Positions 48,453 to 53,157 of a DNA stretch of 53,157 nt are shown here, piece by piece. The translations under genes were made by a program, and so were the position numbers. The DNA comes from an uncultured Victivallales bacterium (GTDB taxonomy: Bacteria > Verrucomicrobiota > Lentisphaeria > Oligosphaerales > JAFGRS01): contig CAILUI010000422.1 in the NCBI GenBank assembly GCA_903837355.1, positions 1-53,157 on the forward strand, read 5' to 3'. Below the pieces are notes generated by a model that searched no databases, was not told the origin of the DNA, and saw only the letters and a list, made by a program, of their open reading frames with translations. Within the stretch, counting starts at the first letter, position 1; the number at the start of each line of letters is the position of its first letter.

Positions 48453-49163
48453 TCACCGACCCACGAAAATCCAGTAGCCCACCAGGGGCTGCAGTTCGGC
48501 GCCCGGTAGGACGATCTCGTAGGACGATGTCGCGGGATTCCAGCGCCAGACGACCACGATGGTGCCACGGGGGGGCACGGTGACCATGTAGGGCGGCGAA
48601 AACAGGTTCCAGCCGGGCCGCAGCAGATCCTGCCAGGCGCTGCCGTCAGCGGGCGTCGGCGCCTCCGGGGTGGTAAAGGGCTGGCCGCGGCCCCCCCAGT
48701 AACTGAACACCCAGAAGGCCTGCAAGCCGACGAGTGGGTCGCTGTCATCAGCCTGGACAAAGGAACCCGTCGGCGTGGCGTACTGGATGTTGCCGATCTT
48801 GATGGGCGCCCCGGCGGGGCCGGTGAAGACCGCACCCGTCGACAGGTCGCTGACCCCGGGGGAGCCTTGCAGATTCCAGCCCGGTTCCAGGACGTAACGG
48901 TAGATGAGCTCGACGACTGCGGGCAGGCGCCAACCATGCACGAGCATGCCCAGGTTACCAGCCGACTCGCCTAGGGGTTCAGGCTGGGCCACGATCTGGT
49001 ACACGGTCATGCCCGTCTGGCCCGACTGGCCGGCTCCGGCCGGGGTAACGGTCCCCTCAAGCCGGTAGCGACTGGACGCAGCGGTCTGCGCCTGGGCAGC
49101 CAGAGCCATAGCCGCCACCGCGACGGCGACGCTGCGCAACAGACTCTGCAAACGGGCTCTCAT
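48453..49163 (-). CDS. Secreted protein with GWNL repeats
   Basis: ATG 49163 with GGAGAAGACAGT upstream. The product has 236 residues. Signal peptide at about 1-29 (SVAVAVAAMALAAQAQTAAS). Two GWNL-type repeats (GWNLQGSPGVSDLSTG and GWNLFSPPYMVTVPP), each followed by an FWVFSYW/YWIFVGR strand, resemble the 'GWN(L)I-SxP' cell-surface domains common in large secreted proteins. Probably exported and displayed. Unit of the same operon, 23 bp before the TPR gene. Ligand unknown. Confidence 0.65.
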   Translation of the reverse strand: MRARLQSLLRSVAVAVAAMALAAQAQTAASSRYRLEGTVTPAGAGQSGQTGMTVYQIVAQPEPLGESAGNLGMLVHGWRLPAVVELIYRYVLEPGWNLQGSPGVSDLSTGAVFTGPAGAPIKIGNIQYATPTGSFVQADDSDPLVGLQAFWVFSYWGGRGQPFTTPEAPTPADGSAWQDLLRPGWNLFSPPYMVTVPPRGTIVVVWRWNPATSSYEIVLPGAELQPLVGYWIFVGR

Positions 49164-49213
49164 ACTGTCTTCTCCCAAGGCATCCCGGCCCTGGCACCTC
49201 ATGTCGCCGGCGG

Positions 49214-52200
49214 TCAGCGTGGGGTCGATCTTGCCTGCGTCATGGGCACCGCGTCGCCCGTTCGCGGATCGACGGTCGTGCAGTAGGTATAGCGGGCCGT
49301 GGCGGCGGCCGAACTGCGGCCCTCCAGGAGGCAGTAGGACGCGGCCAAGCGCCCGCTCCCACTGACCTGCGTCGCCGCCCCGGCGCCCAGCATTTGAGCC
49401 GAGAAGGCATCAAGCCGGCCATGATTGCCGATCCGCGTCTTGGCGGCACCCGCCCCGGCGCTGACCGCATCGAGGCGCAGGTCGGTCTCGTCGATGCGCA
49501 CCCGCGCCTGCCGGTCCGCCTTCTCCCCCGACACCTCGAGGACGGTGTCGGCGGCGCTGCCGGCGACACTGAGCACACAGCCTTTGAGCTGCACCGCCCC
49601 GGCGCCGCGGACCCGACAGGCGGCAGACTCTGCCGCCTCCGCCTTCACACTGGCCGTAACCTGCCGCAAACTGGCCGTCTCCGACCCGCGCGGGTCGATC
49701 AGGACGGCCACGGCGGCGCCGACGCCGTTGCCGGCGCGCAGGTCGCAGTCGAGGACATCGGCCGAGCCGTTCACTTCCAGTGCCGCAACGCCACGGGTGG
49801 CGGCGGCCGTAACCTCGATACTGACGTGCTCGAGGCGCAATCCGGTGGCCGCGGCTTGACCGGCCTGGCCGCAACGGATACCGACCGCGCGGCCGGCCGC
49901 CGCACCGAGGATCCGGATGTCGACGTGCAGCAGCCGCAGACTGGCATCCTCGCCGTCACCGTCATACTGGAGGCCGACCAGGTTAGCGTCGCCGCCCGCG
50001 CCGACCACTTCGATGGTGAGCTGCCGCAGACCGGCGTTGACCACCGCGGCGGCAGTTACCGCGGTCCCGCCAGGGACGCGCAGGATAGTCTTGCCGATAC
50101 CGCTGCCCTCGATGTCGACGTGAGAACTCAGCACCAGGGGTGTGGTGTAGATTCCCGGTGCCAGATGAATCACCGCCGGCGCCGCGGCGCTGGCCCCGGC
50201 CACTGCCGCCAGGGCCGTCTGCATACCCGCGCTGTCCTTGACCTCGATGGCGCCGGACGGACCCGGCGCGCCCGCCTTGGCCACGACGGCCAGGTGGGGG
50301 TTGGCATCCCAGTCCACGCGCAGACCGCCGGGCCAGTAGGTAGAGTCATAGTAGAGTCCGCCCCCGCTGGCCAACTTGACCGCCAGCTCGCCGTAGCCGT
50401 TGAAGCCCAGGCCGCCGTAAAACTCAAGCTTGACCTGCAGTTCCTCGGCGTAGTTGTACTGCAGGCCGGCGTAGGGGTCAAGGAGGGGCTTGCCGAGTTG
50501 CTCCCAGACGCTGCCATTCCAGAAGTAGAAACCTTGGTCAGACGCATACGAACTCTTGCCGCCACCACCGGTCTGCGTGCCATAGCAGAAGGCGAGCAGG
50601 CCTTCCGCCGGGTCAAGAATCTGGTTGGCGAGTTGGCTGAAATCGTCATAGCGGGGCACCAGCAGGCCGCCAGTGCCGGAGTCGATCTGCAAGGCTGCGG
50701 ACGCCTCCGGAATATCGCCGCCAATAATGACCGAGCCGGATTCCCACGGGACCACGGTGTACGCGGCGCTATGGGGCGCCTGCACCTTCTGCAGGCGGCC
50801 GTTACCCGTGTCGCAGACCCAGAGAGCGCCATCGTTGGCGGAGCCAAGACCAGTGGGGGAAATGAACTGCCCCGGCTCGATACCGGTCACGCCGAAAGCG
50901 CCCAGGAACCCGGCAGGGCTGTAGGTGTAGAACTGCAGCCGGTTCGCGTCAGCGTCGCTGATCGCCAGGCCGTAGGTGCCAAAGGCGACCCCGTAGGGCG
51001 CACGGAACGCACCGTCGCCGTCGCCCGGAACCGGCACCGGGCCGTCGCCCAGGGCATCGTGCCAACCGCTGCCGCCCTGGTCATCGGCCCCGATCCAGCC
51101 CCACATCGAGCGGGTGCTCAGATTCACCAGCGCCGCGCGTCCGTTGACCAGGTCCGCGACCGCCAGGACTGCATAACTCGACCAGGCAGGGAACTCGACC
51201 GCGAGCTGCATGGGGGTGTCGAACTGGAGGTCCCAAACGCCGGACGTTGGAGTACCCACCCCGGTCCCCATGGTGTGGTAAGCGCCTGGATTTCCGTCCG
51301 CAGAGCCATACCAGCCATAGGCCATGAAGTAGCTGGAGTAGTAGGAGGCCGCAATCACGCGGTGGTGACCGGTGTCGGCGATATACAGCTCCCGGTCCAG
51401 AACCGCGATGCCGCTGGGGTTCGCCAGGCCATACTCGTCGAACGCGCCGCCCGCAAACTCCATAGCATTCCCGGAAGGCGCGGCGAGATCGAGCCGCTGA
51501 ATGCGGTCATTGCCGCTGTCGGCCACCCACAGAAACTCGCCGGCCGCGGTGGCGCCCTTGCCGTAGCCGCCAGACACAGGCACGCTCATCACCGCTACCG
51601 CGCGCGGTGTGTCGAAGGCGCCTGCGGCGGCGCCAGCCTGCGGCGTATCCGGGTCGCTGCCCAGGTGGTAGCCGATATACCCGCCATCGCCACTGCTCTC
51701 GCCGTACCAACCGAGATACGCGCCGACGCCCGAGAAGACCCGAATGCAGTGCCCCGTCGCATCCGCGACGTAGAGCAGGCCCGAGGGGCTCTGAACGACG
51801 CCCCAGGGGGCGCTGCCGAGGCCTGTGGGCACGATCCGCACGGTGTTCCAGCCACTGCCGCCCTGATTGAGGTAGAGGGGCAACTCCGAGCCCAGCCGGA
51901 ATCCGCCGGCGCCGTCGGCGAGCACGGTCTGCCCTGGCCTGCCGCTGTCGCTGACGCCCAGCAGGCGGTCGATACCCAGGGAGTTCGGGGCGAGGTCATC
52001 GCCGGAAAGCGAGCCATCCATGATGTCGATGCCGGTGAGCGACTCGTCCTTGATGTGACTTGAGTCGAGTTCGCCAACGCGCAGCACGTTGCCGGCGTCG
52101 ACGCGTAAGGCGGGATCGGCGGCGTCGAGGTTGAGCTTCAGCCCCGAACCGTGGGTCAAGCCGCCATAGGGCGCAATGTCGATATAGGCGCCATCGATGG

Positions 52201-53157
52201 GTGTCCCTTGCCAGGTGCCCGCCGTGATCGTACCGAGTTTCGTAATGTCAGTCTGGGGCACGCTGAGCCAGTCGCTGCCATTGCCGATAAGGATGTTGCC
52301 GTCGGTCGGCGTGGCCTGGGGAACGTTCCGGCTGAGGTCAAGCACCACGCCGCCATCGCCGCGGGGGGCCACCGTCAGAGCATCGATCGCGCTGGTAACC
52401 CAGGTGTCCAGGGAGGCGGCGACAGGCAGGCCGGCGGAGGTCTCGAGCAGCCGCTTCGCGGGCAGCGCGGTCAGGGCGTCGTACAAGGGCTGTTTCAGGT
52501 GGTAGAACTGCTTGGTCGCGGTATCCCCGCCCTGCAGGCCGGCCAGGCCCGCATGGTCCTGCGTCGAACTCAGCGGCACCCATTCGGCACCATTGAATAC
52601 GAAGTTCCGGTCCTGATCCTCGATCCAGGCGGCAAAACCCTCGTTGGGGACCGTCTCGTGCCAGACGGCACCGTCATACTGGTAGATGCTGTTGTCCGCC
52701 CATCCCGGCACCGCGTCCGAGATCACCCGCAGTCCGGCAAACGGCGCTGCCGGCACGATCAGGGTAATGAACTTGACGCTCGGCTGCCAGTCCAACCCGT
52801 AGATCAGGGCATCAACGTATTCCTTAACGCGCTGCGAGGACCACAGCACGTTGCCTGCCGCCGTCGCGCTGTCGTCCAGACCGGCTGCGTCCACGGTGTC
52901 GGCGTCTGCCGCCCAGGCCGCCCGGAAGCCCTTCCCCGAAACATCGGTATCCGCGGCCAACTGCTCGGCGCCGATGCCGACCGCGGCCACGCCCAGGGTC
53001 ACGCTGCCGCCCAAGGCCACGCTGCCCCCGCCCGTCAGCGCCGTGCCGGGGGTCAGCGTCAGGCTGTCGTTGGCCAGCTTGCCGTTGGTCACGGCGCCGT
53101 CCTGAAGGTGCGCCGTGGCGATGGCGTCGCCGGCGATGTTTGCCCCGGCCACCTTGG
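49214..53157 (-). CDS. Very large surface protein with NHL propeller and beta-helix (5' end off window)
   Basis: Open in frame to the right edge (a Lys codon precedes the first GTG), so the true start lies outside. At least 1314 codons. N-terminal part is adhesin/tail-fibre-like (TGGGSVALGGSVTLGVA, KLGTITAGTWQGTPIDGAYI). The middle has NHL-type propeller repeats (LLYVADATGHCIRVF, LWVADSGNDRIQRLD, GALWVCDTGNGRLQKVQ). A collagen-like GAPGPSG follows, then a right-handed beta-helix (VHVDIRILGAAAGRAVGIRC-like rungs; IHLAPGIYTTPLVLSSHVDI), and a C-terminal tail of charged residues. Probably a secreted or surface-attached binding or polysaccharide-active protein. Heads the operon seen here. Confidence 0.7.
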   Translation of the reverse strand, partial: KVAGANIAGDAIATAHLQDGAVTNGKLANDSLTLTPGTALTGGGSVALGGSVTLGVAAVGIGAEQLAADTDVSGKGFRAAWAADADTVDAAGLDDSATAAGNVLWSSQRVKEYVDALIYGLDWQPSVKFITLIVPAAPFAGLRVISDAVPGWADNSIYQYDGAVWHETVPNEGFAAWIEDQDRNFVFNGAEWVPLSSTQDHAGLAGLQGGDTATKQFYHLKQPLYDALTALPAKRLLETSAGLPVAASLDTWVTSAIDALTVAPRGDGGVVLDLSRNVPQATPTDGNILIGNGSDWLSVPQTDITKLGTITAGTWQGTPIDGAYIDIAPYGGLTHGSGLKLNLDAADPALRVDAGNVLRVGELDSSHIKDESLTGIDIMDGSLSGDDLAPNSLGIDRLLGVSDSGRPGQTVLADGAGGFRLGSELPLYLNQGGSGWNTVRIVPTGLGSAPWGVVQSPSGLLYVADATGHCIRVFSGVGAYLGWYGESSGDGGYIGYHLGSDPDTPQAGAAAGAFDTPRAVAVMSVPVSGGYGKGATAAGEFLWVADSGNDRIQRLDLAAPSGNAMEFAGGAFDEYGLANPSGIAVLDRELYIADTGHHRVIAASYYSSYFMAYGWYGSADGNPGAYHTMGTGVGTPTSGVWDLQFDTPMQLAVEFPAWSSYAVLAVADLVNGRAALVNLSTRSMWGWIGADDQGGSGWHDALGDGPVPVPGDGDGAFRAPYGVAFGTYGLAISDADANRLQFYTYSPAGFLGAFGVTGIEPGQFISPTGLGSANDGALWVCDTGNGRLQKVQAPHSAAYTVVPWESGSVIIGGDIPEASAALQIDSGTGGLLVPRYDDFSQLANQILDPAEGLLAFCYGTQTGGGGKSSYASDQGFYFWNGSVWEQLGKPLLDPYAGLQYNYAEELQVKLEFYGGLGFNGYGELAVKLASGGGLYYDSTYWPGGLRVDWDANPHLAVVAKAGAPGPSGAIEVKDSAGMQTALAAVAGASAAAPAVIHLAPGIYTTPLVLSSHVDIEGSGIGKTILRVPGGTAVTAAAVVNAGLRQLTIEVVGAGGDANLVGLQYDGDGEDASLRLLHVDIRILGAAAGRAVGIRCGQAGQAAATGLRLEHVSIEVTAAATRGVAALEVNGSADVLDCDLRAGNGVGAAVAVLIDPRGSETASLRQVTASVKAEAAESAACRVRGAGAVQLKGCVLSVAGSAADTVLEVSGEKADRQARVRIDETDLRLDAVSAGAGAAKTRIGNHGRLDAFSAQMLGAGAATQVSGSGRLAASYCLLEGRSSAAATARYTYCTTVDPRTGDAVPMTQARSTPR

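Overview
The window joins two kinds of DNA. Positions 1 to about 41.3 kb are the right-hand part of an integrated, lambda-type tailed phage (siphovirus). Its left end lies outside the window. From about 41.3 kb to the right edge is bacterial chromosome. The junction is a complete tRNA-Gln(CUG) gene (41280-41353, minus) whose 3' end is overlapped in antisense by the last codons of the phage serine recombinase. This is the usual look of a phage attachment site at a tRNA gene. The DNA is GC-rich throughout. The host is Gram-negative: it encodes outer-membrane beta-barrels and a FecR-type surface protein. I cannot name a phylum. A PVC-like or similar GC-rich, repeat-rich lineage is only a guess.

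Phage layout, read leftward from the switch (almost all genes are on the minus strand). 38.5-41.3 kb: CI/LexA-type repressor, a membrane protein and the serine recombinase on the plus strand. 38.5-35.2 kb: small early genes. 35.1-29.5 kb: C5 cytosine methylase, zinc-ribbon protein, DUF5131 radical-SAM-like protein, a replication initiator carrying 24-bp repeats, a DnaC-like helicase loader and an unknown gene, nearly all linked by 4-bp stop/start overlaps. 29.5-28.3 kb: a catalytic-domain-only tyrosine recombinase and a small HTH protein. 28.2-18.6 kb: PLD-like protein, small terminase, two ParB-like proteins, an amidoligase/DUF6908-like/HAD/GGCT cassette, a lone accessory gene, a CmoA-like methyltransferase and the large terminase. 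14.7-1 kb: gpW-like protein, portal, ClpP-type protease fused to a scaffold, decoration protein, capsid, connectors, tail tube, tape measure and a fibre gene with 444-bp internal repeats that runs off the left edge.

Accessory cargo interrupts this plan. A plus-strand island (14.85-18.35 kb) sits between gpW and the large terminase. It encodes a membrane-anchored coiled-coil protein, a DNA methyltransferase fused to a restriction-nuclease domain, and a second membrane protein, and it ends in a strong terminator. A second cassette (7.2-9.3 kb) lies between capsid and connector genes with its own terminator and a near-consensus promoter. The gene at 21.5-22.2 kb and the amidoligase cassette also have their own promoters, the latter overlapped by a palindrome. 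No lysis genes are visible; they may lie to the left.

Short repeat families are scattered through the phage, both between genes and inside genes in different reading frames. The linker of the protease/scaffold fusion is largely built of them.

Host flank: a sugar-phosphate isomerase/epimerase-like gene, then asnA and asnS (asparagine synthesis and charging). A convergent operon follows, encoding a very large NHL/beta-helix surface protein (5' end off the window), a small secreted protein, a TPR/outer-membrane barrel protein, and a FecR-domain protein with a TbpB-like C-terminus. The last two resemble a Slam (type XI) secretor and its cargo.
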